From contig OZ241868.1 in the NCBI GenBank assembly GCA_965202905.1, positions 3,534,001 through 3,598,000 on the forward strand: a stretch of 64,000 bases of DNA, read 5' to 3'. This document shows positions 8,903 through 18,059 of this stretch, one piece after another (positions within the stretch are counted from its first letter, which is position 1; every line of letters starts with the position of its first letter). The position numbers and the translations under genes were made by a program. The notes beneath the pieces are model-generated. The model was given only the letters and a program-made list of their open reading frames with translations, ran no database searches and was not told the origin of the DNA. Source of the DNA: CAYFYS01 sp965202905. Lineage in GTDB: Bacteria > Pseudomonadota > Alphaproteobacteria > MPNO01.

Positions 8903-9397
8903 ATGGCGACCAGATCACTTGCAGCGCTCCTGATCGCCGCTTGGCTTCCCGCCGCCGAGGCCGACGAGATCGGCTCGGTCGACACCGCCTTCAAGCTGCT
9001 CGGTGCCAACCACAAGATCGTCGTCGAGGCGTTCGACGACCCCAAGGTCGAGGGCGTGACCTGCTTCCTGTCGATGGCGCGCAAGGGCGGGATCAAAGGC
9101 AGCCTCGGCCTTGCCGAAGACCCCTCCGATGCGTCCATCGCCTGCCGCCAGGTCGGGCCCATCCGCTTCATCGAGGCCATCGGCGGCGGCGAGAACGGCG
9201 AGCGCGTCTTCAAGGCCCGCCGCTCGGCGCTGTTCAAGACGCTCCAGGTCATCCGGTTTCTCGACCGCAGGCGCAACACGCTGATCTACCTAGTCTACAG
9301 CGACAAGCTGATCGAGGGCTCGCCCAAGAACGCGATCTCCGCGGTGGCGCTGATGCCCTGGGGCGACGGGCCGCCGGCCAGGCCGATCCTCCGCTAG
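8903..9397 (+). CDS. creA: CreA family periplasmic protein
   Basis: A 164-residue protein with a signal peptide of about 20 residues (A-A-L-L-I-A-A-W-L-P-A-A-E-A) and the CreA hallmark D-E-I-G-S-V-D-T-A-F, D-P-K-V-E-G-V-T-C-F and A-C-R-Q-V-G-P-I. Two conserved Cys probably form a disulphide in the periplasm. The function of CreA is not established. It starts 10 bases after the UbiD stop. Confidence 0.88.
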   Translation: MATRSLAALLIAAWLPAAEADEIGSVDTAFKLLGANHKIVVEAFDDPKVEGVTCFLSMARKGGIKGSLGLAEDPSDASIACRQVGPIRFIEAIGGGENGERVFKARRSALFKTLQVIRFLDRRRNTLIYLVYSDKLIEGSPKNAISAVALMPWGDGPPARPILR

Positions 9398-9468
9398 GCC
9401 CTCGACCGCCGGCCGCCCTGGGCGCGCCGCACGCGCATCGCTAATGTGGCAGGGGCCGACAGGGGTCC

Positions 9469-11844
9469 ATGAACCGGGGAGTGCGCGGTGATGCGAACGC
9501 GCGGAACGCCATGACGACAGGGCCGGTCGGCAAACCCGTCCGCCGGCTGGAGGACCCGGCGTTCTTGCGCGGCCGGGGACGCTTCGTCGACGATTTGCAT
9601 TTTCCCGGTCTGCTGCACGCCGCCTTCGTCCGCAGCGGCGAGGCGCATGCCCGGATCCGCGCGATCGATGTCGCGGCGGCGTTGGCCGCCCCTGGCGTCC
9701 ATGCAGCGCTGAGCCTGGAGGACATCCGGCCGCATGTCACCAGCGTCGCCATGCCGCTCGGCCAGCCCTCGGCGGCGATCCGCCATGCGCTCGACCCGCC
9801 CATCCTGGCCGACGGCGAAGTGCGCTATGTCGGCGAGCCGGTGGCGCTGGTGATCGCCGATCACCCCTATCGCGCCGAGGACGCCGCGCGGCTGGTCGCG
9901 CTCGACTACGACAGCCTGCCGGCGGCGGTCGATTGCCGCGATGCGCTGACGCCGGGTGCGGCGCCGGCCCATTCGGGGCTTGCCGACAACCTCGTGGCCC
10001 GGCTGGAGATCGGCTACGGCGACTGCGCGGCGGCCTTCGCCGAAGCCGCCCATGTCGTGCGCGCCGCGATGCACCAGAACAAGGGGCTGGGCCATGCCAT
10101 CGAATGCCGCGGCGTGCTCGCGCGGCCCGATCCCCACGACGGCAAGCTGACCGTCTGGTCGGGCACCCAGATGCCTCATCGCGGCCACGCGGTGCTGTGC
10201 GACCTGCTGGGCTGCGCCGAGGATGCGCTCCGGGTCGTCGCGCCCGATGTCGGCGGCGGGTTCGGACCCAAGTTCGTCTTCTATGCCGAGGAGGCCGCAA
10301 TCGCCGTTGGCGCGCGCATCGTCGGCCGGCCGGTCAAATGGATCGAGGACCGGCGCGAGCACTTCATCGCCACCACCCAGGAGCGCGACCAGTTCTGGGA
10401 CGTGGAGATGGCGCTCGACGCCGAGGGCCGGATGCACGCGGTGCGCGGAACCCTGATCCACGACCACGGCGCCTACACGCCCTACGGCGTGAACCTGCCC
10501 CATAATGGCGCGACCAACCTGCCCGGTCCCTACATCCTGCCCAACTTCTCGCTCGAAATCTCGATCGCGGCCACCAACAAGGTGCCCGTCACTCCGGTGC
10601 GCGGCGCCGGCCGGCCGCAGGGCACGTTCGTGATGGAGCGCCTGCTCGACCGCGCCGCGGCGCGGATCGGCGTCGACCGTGCGGAGATCCGCCGGCGCAA
10701 CCTGATCCGGCCCGCCGCGATGCCCTACGAGATCCCGGTCAGGAACCGTGACGGCAAGTTCATGACTTACGATAGCGGAGACTATCCGGCAGCGCTCGCG
10801 ATGGCCCTGGAGACGGCCGGCTATGACGGCTTCGCCGCCCGTCGCGACGCGGCCCGCGCGGCGGGGCGGCATCTCGGCATCGGCATCGCCAACTATGTCG
10901 AAGGCACCGGCCGCGGCCCGTTCGAATCCGCCCGCGTCAGGGTCGGCCCGTCGGGCCGCATCAGCGTTGCGACCGGCGCGACCAGCCAGGGCCAGGGGCT
11001 CGAGACCGCACTCGCCCAGGTCTGCGCCGAGGCGCTGGGCGTCGAGGTTAGCGACGTGAGCGTCAGCGCGGGCGATACCGATGCGGTCGCCCTCGGACTC
11101 GGCGCCTTCGCCAGCCGCCAGGCGGTCACGGCGGGCTCGTCGGTCCATGTGGCGAGCCTGGAGTTGCGCGAGAAGGCGCTCACGGTCGCGGCCGGGGCGC
11201 TCGAGGCCGCGCGCGAGGATCTGGAGATCGTCGCCGGCCGGGTGCGGGTGCGCGGCGTGCCGGAGCTGTCGATCGGCCTGGGCGAGATCGCCCGCCGGCT
11301 GGCCGGCCAGCCGGGCTTCGCCCTGCCCGGCGGCGTCGGGCCGGGAATGGAGGCGCTCGCCGCCTTCGAGCCGGAGACGGTGACATTTTGCAACGGCTGT
11401 CACGTCGCCGAGGTCGAGGTCGACGCCGAGACCGGCGCGGTGACCGTCGCCGCGTATACCGTGGTCCACGACTGCGGCCGGATGATCAACCCGATGGTGG
11501 TCGAGGGCCAGGTCGTCGGCGGCGCGATCCACGGTCTCGGCAGCGCGCTGTTCGAGCGCATGGTCTTCGACGAGGCGGGCCAGCCGCAGACCGCCAATCT
11601 CGGCGAGTACGCGATGCCGACTGCGCCGGAATGCCCGCGGCTCAGGATCGCGCACATGGAATCGCCGAGCCCGCTCAATCCGCTGGGAGTCAAGGGTGCG
11701 GGCGAGGGCGGGGTGATCCCGGCGCCGTCCGCCATCGCGGCCGCGATCGAGGATGCCCTGGCGCCCTTGGGCGTCGCCGTCGACGACGTTCCCATGACCC
11801 CGGAAAAGCTGGTCCGGCTGATCCAGGACGCGGCGGGCGCCTGA
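9469..11844 (+). CDS. CoxL-like xanthine dehydrogenase family molybdopterin-binding subunit
   Basis: A 791-residue large subunit of the xanthine oxidase/aerobic CO dehydrogenase family, which binds molybdopterin cytosine dinucleotide and hydroxylates small molecules. It opens with P-V-R-R-L-E-D-P-A-F-L-R-G-R-G-R-F-V-D-D, carries the cofactor loops G-G-G-F-G-P-K-F (mid-protein) and V-R-G-A-G-R-P-Q-G, and ends with the catalytic-Glu loop V-K-G-A-G-E-G-G. The domain starts at ATG 9511, while ATG 9469 has the better AGGGG ribosome site; either is possible. No FAD or [2Fe-2S] subunit gene is adjacent, so its partners must lie elsewhere. Substrate unknown. Confidence 0.9.
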   Translation: MNRGVRGDANARNAMTTGPVGKPVRRLEDPAFLRGRGRFVDDLHFPGLLHAAFVRSGEAHARIRAIDVAAALAAPGVHAALSLEDIRPHVTSVAMPLGQPSAAIRHALDPPILADGEVRYVGEPVALVIADHPYRAEDAARLVALDYDSLPAAVDCRDALTPGAAPAHSGLADNLVARLEIGYGDCAAAFAEAAHVVRAAMHQNKGLGHAIECRGVLARPDPHDGKLTVWSGTQMPHRGHAVLCDLLGCAEDALRVVAPDVGGGFGPKFVFYAEEAAIAVGARIVGRPVKWIEDRREHFIATTQERDQFWDVEMALDAEGRMHAVRGTLIHDHGAYTPYGVNLPHNGATNLPGPYILPNFSLEISIAATNKVPVTPVRGAGRPQGTFVMERLLDRAAARIGVDRAEIRRRNLIRPAAMPYEIPVRNRDGKFMTYDSGDYPAALAMALETAGYDGFAARRDAARAAGRHLGIGIANYVEGTGRGPFESARVRVGPSGRISVATGATSQGQGLETALAQVCAEALGVEVSDVSVSAGDTDAVALGLGAFASRQAVTAGSSVHVASLELREKALTVAAGALEAAREDLEIVAGRVRVRGVPELSIGLGEIARRLAGQPGFALPGGVGPGMEALAAFEPETVTFCNGCHVAEVEVDAETGAVTVAAYTVVHDCGRMINPMVVEGQVVGGAIHGLGSALFERMVFDEAGQPQTANLGEYAMPTAPECPRLRIAHMESPSPLNPLGVKGAGEGGVIPAPSAIAAAIEDALAPLGVAVDDVPMTPEKLVRLIQDAAGA

Positions 11845-12013
11845 CGGGTACGTGGCGGTCCCGGGCATTGCCGCCGCCTCGGCCTCGACCGGCGCGTCCG
11901 GGAAGGCTTGAGCGGCGCGCGGGCCTACCGCGCCCGGCGGTAGAGGATCGAATAGACCGTACCCGCCCTTGATCAGCGATTTCCGCCGCCTTTCCGGGGT
12001 CCAGCGCGGCGCC

Positions 12014-12961
12014 TCAAAGCTCCTTGCGGATGTTGACGATGCGCAGGATCATCACCACGCCGATCATCATCGCCAGCATCAGCATGATCGTGTTGACCGC
12101 GGCGAAGGGATAGTTTGCGATGGCGTAGTAGTAGTTGAGGATCACCGTGCCCGCAGTCGTGATCTTGCCGCCATAGACCACCACGGCGGTCGCGAACTCG
12201 CCCATGATCATCACGAAGATGAAGATCAGCCCGATGGCGACGCCGGGCAGCGACAGGGGGCCGATGATTTCGCGAAAGATCTGGAACGGGCCCGCCCCCA
12301 TGTCGCGCGCGGCATCGACGATCGACTTGTCGATCTTGGCGAGCGAGAAGAAGATCGGCCCGACGATCCGGACCACATAAAGCTGGACCAGCGCCATCGT
12401 GTAGCCGAACTTGGAATAGAGCAGGAAGCTGACCGGCTCGTCGACGATGCCCAGATTGACCAGTATCTTGTTGAGCAGCCCGCGCCGGCCCAGCATCGGC
12501 AGCCAAGCCACAGCGCGGATCAGATAGCTGGTCCAGAACGGCGCCATCGAGATCAGGAACAGCGCGAGCTGCCACTTGAACGAGCTCACCTGGAAGGCCA
12601 GGAAATAGGCGATCGGGTAGCCGACGATCAGGCAGAAGAACATCACCACGAGCGCGAAGCGCAAGGTGGCGCCCAGCGTCTCGATGTAGATCGAAAGCGA
12701 CAGGAACTTGTCCGAGGACGGATCGAAGAACCCTTCGATGCGGAAGAAATCGGCGTAGTGCGTGAACGTCAGGTCGAGGGACATGCCGTGGCCGGTCGCC
12801 TTCCAGAAGCTGAAAACGACAATCCCGACCAGCGGCAGGACGAGGAAGGTGATCAGCCACGCCGCGGCGGGGCTGATCAGCCAATAGACCGGAAACCCCT
12901 GCGCGCGGCGATGCCGCAGCCGCACAGCCGGCGGCCGATAAACCCGGACCGCGCCGTCCAT
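12014..12961 (-). CDS. ABC transporter permease, PotB-like (spermidine/putrescine type)
   Basis: A 315-residue inner-membrane permease with about six helices, beginning with a basic N-terminus and Y-W-L-I-S-P-A-A-A-W-L. The coupling EAA-like loop is D-A-A-R-D-M-G-A-G-P-F-Q-I-F-R-E-I. The family imports polyamines or similar cations. Normally a second permease, an ATPase and a binding protein accompany it; here only a 236-base relic of the binding protein lies upstream, and nothing follows downstream before the convergent CoxL gene. The transporter is probably no longer functional unless supplied from elsewhere. Confidence 0.85.
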   Translation of the reverse strand: MDGAVRVYRPPAVRLRHRRAQGFPVYWLISPAAAWLITFLVLPLVGIVVFSFWKATGHGMSLDLTFTHYADFFRIEGFFDPSSDKFLSLSIYIETLGATLRFALVVMFFCLIVGYPIAYFLAFQVSSFKWQLALFLISMAPFWTSYLIRAVAWLPMLGRRGLLNKILVNLGIVDEPVSFLLYSKFGYTMALVQLYVVRIVGPIFFSLAKIDKSIVDAARDMGAGPFQIFREIIGPLSLPGVAIGLIFIFVMIMGEFATAVVVYGGKITTAGTVILNYYYAIANYPFAAVNTIMLMLAMMIGVVMILRIVNIRKEL

Positions 12962-12971
12962 CCGGGCCGGC

Positions 12972-13207
12972 TCACAACGCGGTCGGCCGGTCGCAAGAGC
13001 GGGCGGGACCGCGCAGGCCCCGCCCGAGACGGACTTCCGTCCACCGCTTGACCAGGTCGTCGTTCTCTTTCATCAGCGAGTTCCACACCGCGATGTTCTT
13101 GAAGCGGCCGCCGCGCCACTTGCCGGCGCGGCAGCCGAGGCGCCGACGAATGCGCGGCGCGAGACGTGCCGGGTCTTTCTGGTGTCTTTCTGGAGCCATT
13201 CCGACAT
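12972..13207 (-). pseudogene. Relic of ABC solute-binding protein: Tat signal joined to its C-terminus
   Basis: The frame from ATG 13207 (after GGAGG) encodes M-S-E-W-L-Q-K-D-T-R-K-T, then the Tat motif S-R-R-A-F-V-G-A-S-A-A, and runs out at a stop in 13073. A second frame of the same strand ends with F-K-N-I-A-V-W-N-S-L-M-K-E-N-D-D and K-R-W-T-E-V-R-L-G, like the C-terminus of PotD-type binding proteins. A gene of about 1 kb has thus lost its middle and changed frame. The permease starts 10 bases downstream, confirming the operon. Confidence 0.7.
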
Positions 13208-13308
13208 TGGAGCCTCCGTCTTATCCGAGTCGATCAGGACATTTTCCAAACTTTCTGACAATCTGGGTCGGACGAAAGCAACCTGGTAAAGCGGCCTGGG
13301 AGACACGG

Positions 13309-14733
13309 GTGAGCGTATTGATCAAGGGCGGCCGGATCGTTACCGCGGCCGACGACTACCATGCAGACATCTTCGTCGCCGACACGACGGTGAGCCTGAT
13401 CGGCGCCGCGCTTTCGATCGAGGCCGATCATGTCATCGACGCGGCGGGAAAGCTGGTCATCCCGGGCGGGGTAGACCCGCACACCCATCTGGAGCTTCCC
13501 TTCGGCGGCACCAGGACATCCGACACCTTCGAATCCGGCACCCGGGCGGCAGCCCATGGCGGGACGACCTGCATCGTCGACTTCGCCGTTCAGTCGCGCG
13601 GTGCCTCCATGCTGGAGGCGCTCGATACCTGGCACGCCAAGGCTGCCGGCACGACGGCGATCGACTACGGCTTCCATATGGTCATCACCGATCTCCCCGA
13701 CCGGCGGGTGCCGGAGATGCGCCGCCTGTCGGACGAGGGGGTGACGAGCTACAAGCTGTTCATGGCCTATCCTGGCGCGCTGCTGTCCGATGACGGGACG
13801 ATCTTCCGCGCGATGAGAAAGGCGGGCGAGGACGGTACGCTGGTCTGCATGCATGCCGAGAACGGCATCGTGATCGACGAGTTGATCAAGATCGCGCTGG
13901 CCGAAGGCCATGTCGGACCCAAATACCATGCGCTCACCCGCCCGACCCGGATGGAGGCCGAAGGCACCCACCGCGCGCTGGCGATCGCCGAGGTTGCGCG
14001 CGCGCCGGTCTATATCGTCCATTTGAGCGCCTATGACGCGCTCAAAGAGCTGCGCGACGCCCAGGCGCGCGGGGCGATGGCCCACGCCGAGACCTGCCCG
14101 CAATACCTGCTGCTCGACGTGACCGCCTATGACGAGCCGGGCTTCGACGGGGCGAAATACGTGCTGACCCCGCCGCTGCGCGAGCAGTGGAACCAGGACG
14201 AGCTATGGCGCGGGCTCAGGAACGGCGATCTGCACGTCATCTCGACCGACCACTGCCCGTTCTGCCTCAAGGAGCAGAAGGAGCTGGGCCTGGACGATTT
14301 TTCCAAGATCCCCAACGGGGGGCCGGGCATCGAGAACCGGATGAGCCTGATCTACCACAACGGGGTCGGCAAAGGCCGGATCACGCTGAACAAGTTCGTC
14401 GAGCTGACCTCGACCGCGCCGGCGAAGATCTTCGGGCTCTTCCCGCGCAAGGGCGCCATCGCGGTGGGCTCGGACGCCGATATCGTGATTTTCGATCCCG
14501 ACCGGATCGAGACCATCGGCGTCGGCAACCCGCGCACCCACCACATGAACATCGACTACAGCGCCTATGAGGGCTTCACGGTCAGGGGCTACACCGAGAC
14601 GGTGATCTCGCGCGGCAAGATCATCGTCGACAACGGCGCGTATATCGGCCGGCCGGGCGACGGCGCCTTCGTCAAGCGGGGTCCTTACGGCGGGATCTAT
14701 GCCGGCGAGCCGTCGCGCAAAGGGCCGGGCTGA
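13309..14733 (+). CDS. hydA: Dihydropyrimidinase (D-hydantoinase)
   Basis: A 474-residue cyclic amidohydrolase that opens dihydropyrimidine or hydantoin rings. Zinc ligands D-P-H-T-H-L near residues 57-61, the K-L-F-M-A-Y-P-G block near 150 holding the carboxylated Lys, later His ligands (I-V-H-L-S), and S-T-D-H-C-P-F with the catalytic Asp are all present. Length is normal. The GTG at 13309 is the only start close to the domain start; the frame upstream overlaps the decayed binding-protein gene. It is divergent from the ABC remnants, so the transporter may once have imported its substrate. Confidence 0.92.
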   Translation: MSVLIKGGRIVTAADDYHADIFVADTTVSLIGAALSIEADHVIDAAGKLVIPGGVDPHTHLELPFGGTRTSDTFESGTRAAAHGGTTCIVDFAVQSRGASMLEALDTWHAKAAGTTAIDYGFHMVITDLPDRRVPEMRRLSDEGVTSYKLFMAYPGALLSDDGTIFRAMRKAGEDGTLVCMHAENGIVIDELIKIALAEGHVGPKYHALTRPTRMEAEGTHRALAIAEVARAPVYIVHLSAYDALKELRDAQARGAMAHAETCPQYLLLDVTAYDEPGFDGAKYVLTPPLREQWNQDELWRGLRNGDLHVISTDHCPFCLKEQKELGLDDFSKIPNGGPGIENRMSLIYHNGVGKGRITLNKFVELTSTAPAKIFGLFPRKGAIAVGSDADIVIFDPDRIETIGVGNPRTHHMNIDYSAYEGFTVRGYTETVISRGKIIVDNGAYIGRPGDGAFVKRGPYGGIYAGEPSRKGPG

Positions 14734-14788
14734 TCTTCATCGCGCCATGCGCTCTGCGGCGGTCTCGAGAAGTTTCGGCGCCGCCGGG

Positions 14789-14833
14789 CGAAAGTCTTCG
14801 TGAATCCGGAAGAGGCCGGGAAGAAGGCGGAAG
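14789..14833. repeat. 45-bp dispersed repeat, copy 1
   Basis: The segment starting CGAAAGTCTTCG recurs at 16798 with only about four differences. Both copies sit in noncoding gaps, after dihydropyrimidinase and after the PPOX gene respectively, on either side of the MFS and PPOX genes. No hairpin or transposase is associated. The rest of 14734-14953 shows no gene. Confidence 0.7.
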
Positions 14834-14953
14834 AGGCCGGACAGGCGAGCGAAAGCATGACCGTGAAGAACGCGGACGGATCGACCACATAGTCCGCGCC
14901 GGCGAGCCCAGCCGCCGTTGGCCCGGCGCCGCGCGATGGTCTAAGGTCGCGCG

Positions 14954-16195
14954 ATGGCAACCTCAGACTCCGAATGGCCGCAGGAGCCGCGGGGCCAGAT
15001 CCATGTGCTGGTCGCCTCGGTCCTGACTCTGCTATGCGGCTCCGGCGCGATGTTCCTGGTGGTGGTCGCGCTCAAGCCCATCGCCGGGGAGTTCGGCTGG
15101 CCGCGGGCGGTTCCCTCGTTCGCGTTCTCGCTCCAATTCGTCGGGGCCGGTTTCGGCGGCATGATGATGGGCATGCTGCTCGACCGGATCGGCATGGGAA
15201 AGCCGGCGCTCTCCGCTGCGGTGATGATCAGCGCGGGCGCAATTCTCATGGGCCGGATCGACGCCGCCTGGCAGCTCTATCTCATCTACGGCGTGATGTT
15301 CGGCTTCCTCGGCACGGGCGCGCTGGCGGCGCCCGCGATGGCCAACATCACCCGGTGGTACATTCGCCGCCGCGGCATGGCCGTGGGCATCGTCGCCGGC
15401 GGGCAGAGCCTGGCCGGCATCCTGTGGCCGCCGATCTTCGGCTTCTTCATGCAAACTCACGGCTGGCGCCAGACCGCGATGGGCTACGGCGTCTTCGCGC
15501 TGCTGACCCTGCTGCCGCTGTGTCTGGTCATGCGCCGCCGCGCGCCGCCGGCGGCCGCGCCGCGCTTGCGGTCCGGCGCCGCGCCGCGCGGCCCGGCGCG
15601 CGCGCCGATGGGCGCCCGGCGGCTGCAAATCGTCCTGTGCCTTGCGATCGTCGGCTGCTGCGTCGCCATGGCGCTGCCGCTCGGCCATCTGGTCTCCTAC
15701 ATCACCGACATCGGACACCCGATCGACAACGCGGTCGAGATCCTCTCGATCATGCTGATGTCGGCCTTCGTCAGCCGTTCGGTCGTGGTCGGGCTCCTGG
15801 CCGACAACATCGGCGGGCTGGAGGCGCTGCTGATTTTCTCCGGCGTCCAGGCCGCGATGCTCGCCGCCTTCACCATGTTCCACGGGCTCTTCATGCTCTA
15901 CGGCGTCGCGATCCTGTTCGGGCTCGGCTATGGCGGCATCTTCCCGGTCTACGCGGTCGCCATCCGCGAGCACATGCCGTTCGCCGAGGCCGGGCGCCGC
16001 ACCGGGCTGGTCTTCCTGTTCGGCGCGCTCGCCATGGGGTTCGGGAGCTGGATCGGCGGCGTGCTGTTCGACATGACCGGCTCCTATGTCTCGGCGTTCC
16101 TGCTGGGGGTCGCCTTCAATGTCGTCAACGTGATCCTGATCGCCGTCCTGATCGTCCGGATCCGGCAGCCGCGTATGCTGCCGGCGGCGGGCTGA
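14954..16195 (+). CDS. Major facilitator superfamily transporter
   Basis: A 413-residue inner-membrane protein with twelve hydrophobic segments and a basic, Ala/Pro-rich central loop near residues 195-220. The first half carries G-M-L-L-D-R-I-G-M-G-K-P (loop 2-3 motif) and A-N-I-T-R-W-Y-I-R-R-R-G-M-A, typical of MCT/oxalate-formate antiporter-like MFS proteins that carry monocarboxylates. Substrate is unknown; a carboxylate is plausible given the nearby catabolic genes. Confidence 0.85.
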   Translation: MATSDSEWPQEPRGQIHVLVASVLTLLCGSGAMFLVVVALKPIAGEFGWPRAVPSFAFSLQFVGAGFGGMMMGMLLDRIGMGKPALSAAVMISAGAILMGRIDAAWQLYLIYGVMFGFLGTGALAAPAMANITRWYIRRRGMAVGIVAGGQSLAGILWPPIFGFFMQTHGWRQTAMGYGVFALLTLLPLCLVMRRRAPPAAAPRLRSGAAPRGPARAPMGARRLQIVLCLAIVGCCVAMALPLGHLVSYITDIGHPIDNAVEILSIMLMSAFVSRSVVVGLLADNIGGLEALLIFSGVQAAMLAAFTMFHGLFMLYGVAILFGLGYGGIFPVYAVAIREHMPFAEAGRRTGLVFLFGALAMGFGSWIGGVLFDMTGSYVSAFLLGVAFNVVNVILIAVLIVRIRQPRMLPAAG

Positions 16196-16271
16196 CATGG
16201 CGGACATCCGACCGGGCCGCCCGGCAGGCGCCCGGGGTGTGGCGCGAGGAACCGATGGGGGAGGATGAGGA

Positions 16272-16757
16272 ATGAACGGAGCCGAACGGCGGGCTTTCGT
16301 AATCAACCACCGCACGGCGATCTTCGGCTATGGCCGCAAGGCCGACGGGCCGTCGATGTCGTGCTGCTACTACGTCATGGACGGCGACGACATCCTGGTC
16401 TCGACCATGATCGGCCGCGCCAAGGCCAAGGCGGTCAGGCGCAACCCGAAGGTCTCGCTCTGCGTGCTGGACGAGAACTGGCCGCCGGTCTACCTGCTGG
16501 TCTACGGCGATGCGGCGATCGAGGAAGACGGCGGCGACGAGCTCCTGATCCGGATCTGCGAGCTGATGGCCGGCCGGGAGATGCCGGAGCCCGAGCGCGC
16601 GGACCTTCGCGCGCTGGCGGCGGAGGAAGGCAGGGTCGTCGTCCGCATCAAGCCCTACGCGACCTTCGAGTCTCCGCCGCGCCACGTCTACACGCCGGAC
16701 GACGTGAAGACGCTCACCCATGGCTACGGCGCCAGCCTGCCCTGGGACGCCGGCTGA
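16272..16757 (+). CDS. PPOX-class (pyridoxamine 5'-phosphate oxidase-like) flavoprotein
   Basis: A 161-residue split-barrel protein. The strand pattern A-I-F-G-Y-G-R-K-A-D-G-P-S-M-S-C-C-Y-Y-V, then I-L-V-S-T-M-I-G-R-A-K-A-K-A-V-R-R-N-P-K-V-S-L-C-V matches F420- or FMN-binding PPOX proteins, where the T-x-x-G-R-x-K segment binds the cofactor phosphate. The reaction is unknown. The ATG 16272 follows GAGGATGAGGA. Confidence 0.8.
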   Translation: MNGAERRAFVINHRTAIFGYGRKADGPSMSCCYYVMDGDDILVSTMIGRAKAKAVRRNPKVSLCVLDENWPPVYLLVYGDAAIEEDGGDELLIRICELMAGREMPEPERADLRALAAEEGRVVVRIKPYATFESPPRHVYTPDDVKTLTHGYGASLPWDAG

Positions 16758-16797
16758 ACGGCGACCCGTCCCCGGTGCAGGGGAACGAAAGTCTCGG

Positions 16798-16842
16798 CGA
16801 AAGTCTTCGCGGATCCGGAAGAGGCCGGGAAGAAGGCGGAAG
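16798..16842. repeat. 45-bp dispersed repeat, copy 2
   Basis: Second copy of the element at 14789, in the gap between the PPOX gene and the convergent amidohydrolase. The core GGAAGAGGCCGGGAAG is identical in both. Confidence 0.7.
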
Positions 16843-16900
16843 GGTTTGGCGACCGCGGCCGATCCTCCGTCCGGTCGAATTCGGAAAATGGCCCGGAGCG

Positions 16901-17863
16901 TCAGCGCAGCAGCAGGTGGTTGTTGCCGCCGAGGATGGCGGGCCCGGCGTCGCCCAGCCCGGCGATGTCGTCGACGAAGGCCTTGACGGCCTCATTGGCG
17001 CGGATCTCCTGGGGGTAGTCGCTGGCGAAGACGATGCGATCGGCCGGGAGTTCGACCAGCGAGGTCTCGACCGAGCGCACGTCGCCGCAGAAGCCGGCGG
17101 TATCGAAGACCATGCGCCCGGCGAGGTAGGCGTCGAAATCCTTCACGGGGTTGCGGCCGTGGCGGTCGTCGCCGGCCGTGCCCCAGAAGTCGCGGTCCTG
17201 ATAGGAGCGGATGCGGCCCAGGACCGCGGCGACGCCGCCGCCGAGATGGGCCATCTGCACCGTGAGGTCGGGGTGGCGGTCGAAGACGCCGCCGTTGATC
17301 AGCCGCACCGTCGCCTGGACGAGCGAGAACTCGCGCCCCACCGCGCGCGCGAGATCGTAGGCGTCGAACTGGCGCGAGTGGGTGAGCTTGAGCGCCGGGT
17401 GGACGAAGACGTAGAGCCCCAGACGCGCAGCCTCCGCCCAGAACGGGTCGAGTTCGGGCGCGTCCAGCCCGACGCCGTCGAACTCCGAGGTGATCACCAC
17501 GCCCGGAAATCCGAGATCGTCGGCGCAGCGCCGGAGTTCGGCCATCGCGTCGGCCCCGCCCAGCGGATGGACATGCGCGGCGCCGATGAACCGGCCCGGA
17601 TAGTCTCGTTCGGCAGCCTTGGCGGCGTCGTTGCAAATGGCCGATTTCTCCGGCGATGCGCACATGCCTTCCGCGCAGGACAGGACCGCGGCGCCGATTC
17701 CGGCGACATCCATCATCGCGATATGGGCGTCGAGATCGACCAGCAGCGAATGAAAGCTGTAGGACGGCGCGCCGTGCTCGTCATAGCGGGTGAACGGCTT
17801 GTCCGCGGCGCCCTCGGGCAGGAGCGCGGGCGGGACGAAGTGGTGCTGGAAATCGACGATCAT
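16901..17863 (-). CDS. Amidohydrolase-2 family protein (ACMSD-like)
   Basis: A 320-residue TIM-barrel metal hydrolase or decarboxylase. It starts M-I-V-D-F-Q-H-H-F-V-P, with the zinc H-x-H replaced by Q-H-H, and carries V-F-V-H-P, M-A-H-L-G-G-G, and F-A-S-D-Y-P with the conserved Asp. The family includes aminocarboxymuconate-semialdehyde decarboxylase and related non-oxidative decarboxylases. Its start codon lies in one copy of a 12-bp direct repeat; the other copy overlaps the stop of the upstream amidohydrolase at 19242, so the two genes were probably once coupled by an ATGA overlap. Confidence 0.85.
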   Translation of the reverse strand: MIVDFQHHFVPPALLPEGAADKPFTRYDEHGAPSYSFHSLLVDLDAHIAMMDVAGIGAAVLSCAEGMCASPEKSAICNDAAKAAERDYPGRFIGAAHVHPLGGADAMAELRRCADDLGFPGVVITSEFDGVGLDAPELDPFWAEAARLGLYVFVHPALKLTHSRQFDAYDLARAVGREFSLVQATVRLINGGVFDRHPDLTVQMAHLGGGVAAVLGRIRSYQDRDFWGTAGDDRHGRNPVKDFDAYLAGRMVFDTAGFCGDVRSVETSLVELPADRIVFASDYPQEIRANEAVKAFVDDIAGLGDAGPAILGGNNHLLLR

Positions 17864-18059
17864 GGGGGTCGTGGTCAGTTTGAATTTCTCTCATCGTACG
17901 GGTTGTACGGGCCGCGTTTCTTCTGTGCGGGCTCCGCAACTTTCAGAACGGCGACGGTTAGAATGGCGACGCTGCCGCTCGCGTTCCAGAGCCGATTCGT
18001 CACCCGGGCCACCGTCGCCAGAGTGATTCATCCTTACCGTTCAAGCAGATAAGGACGAT

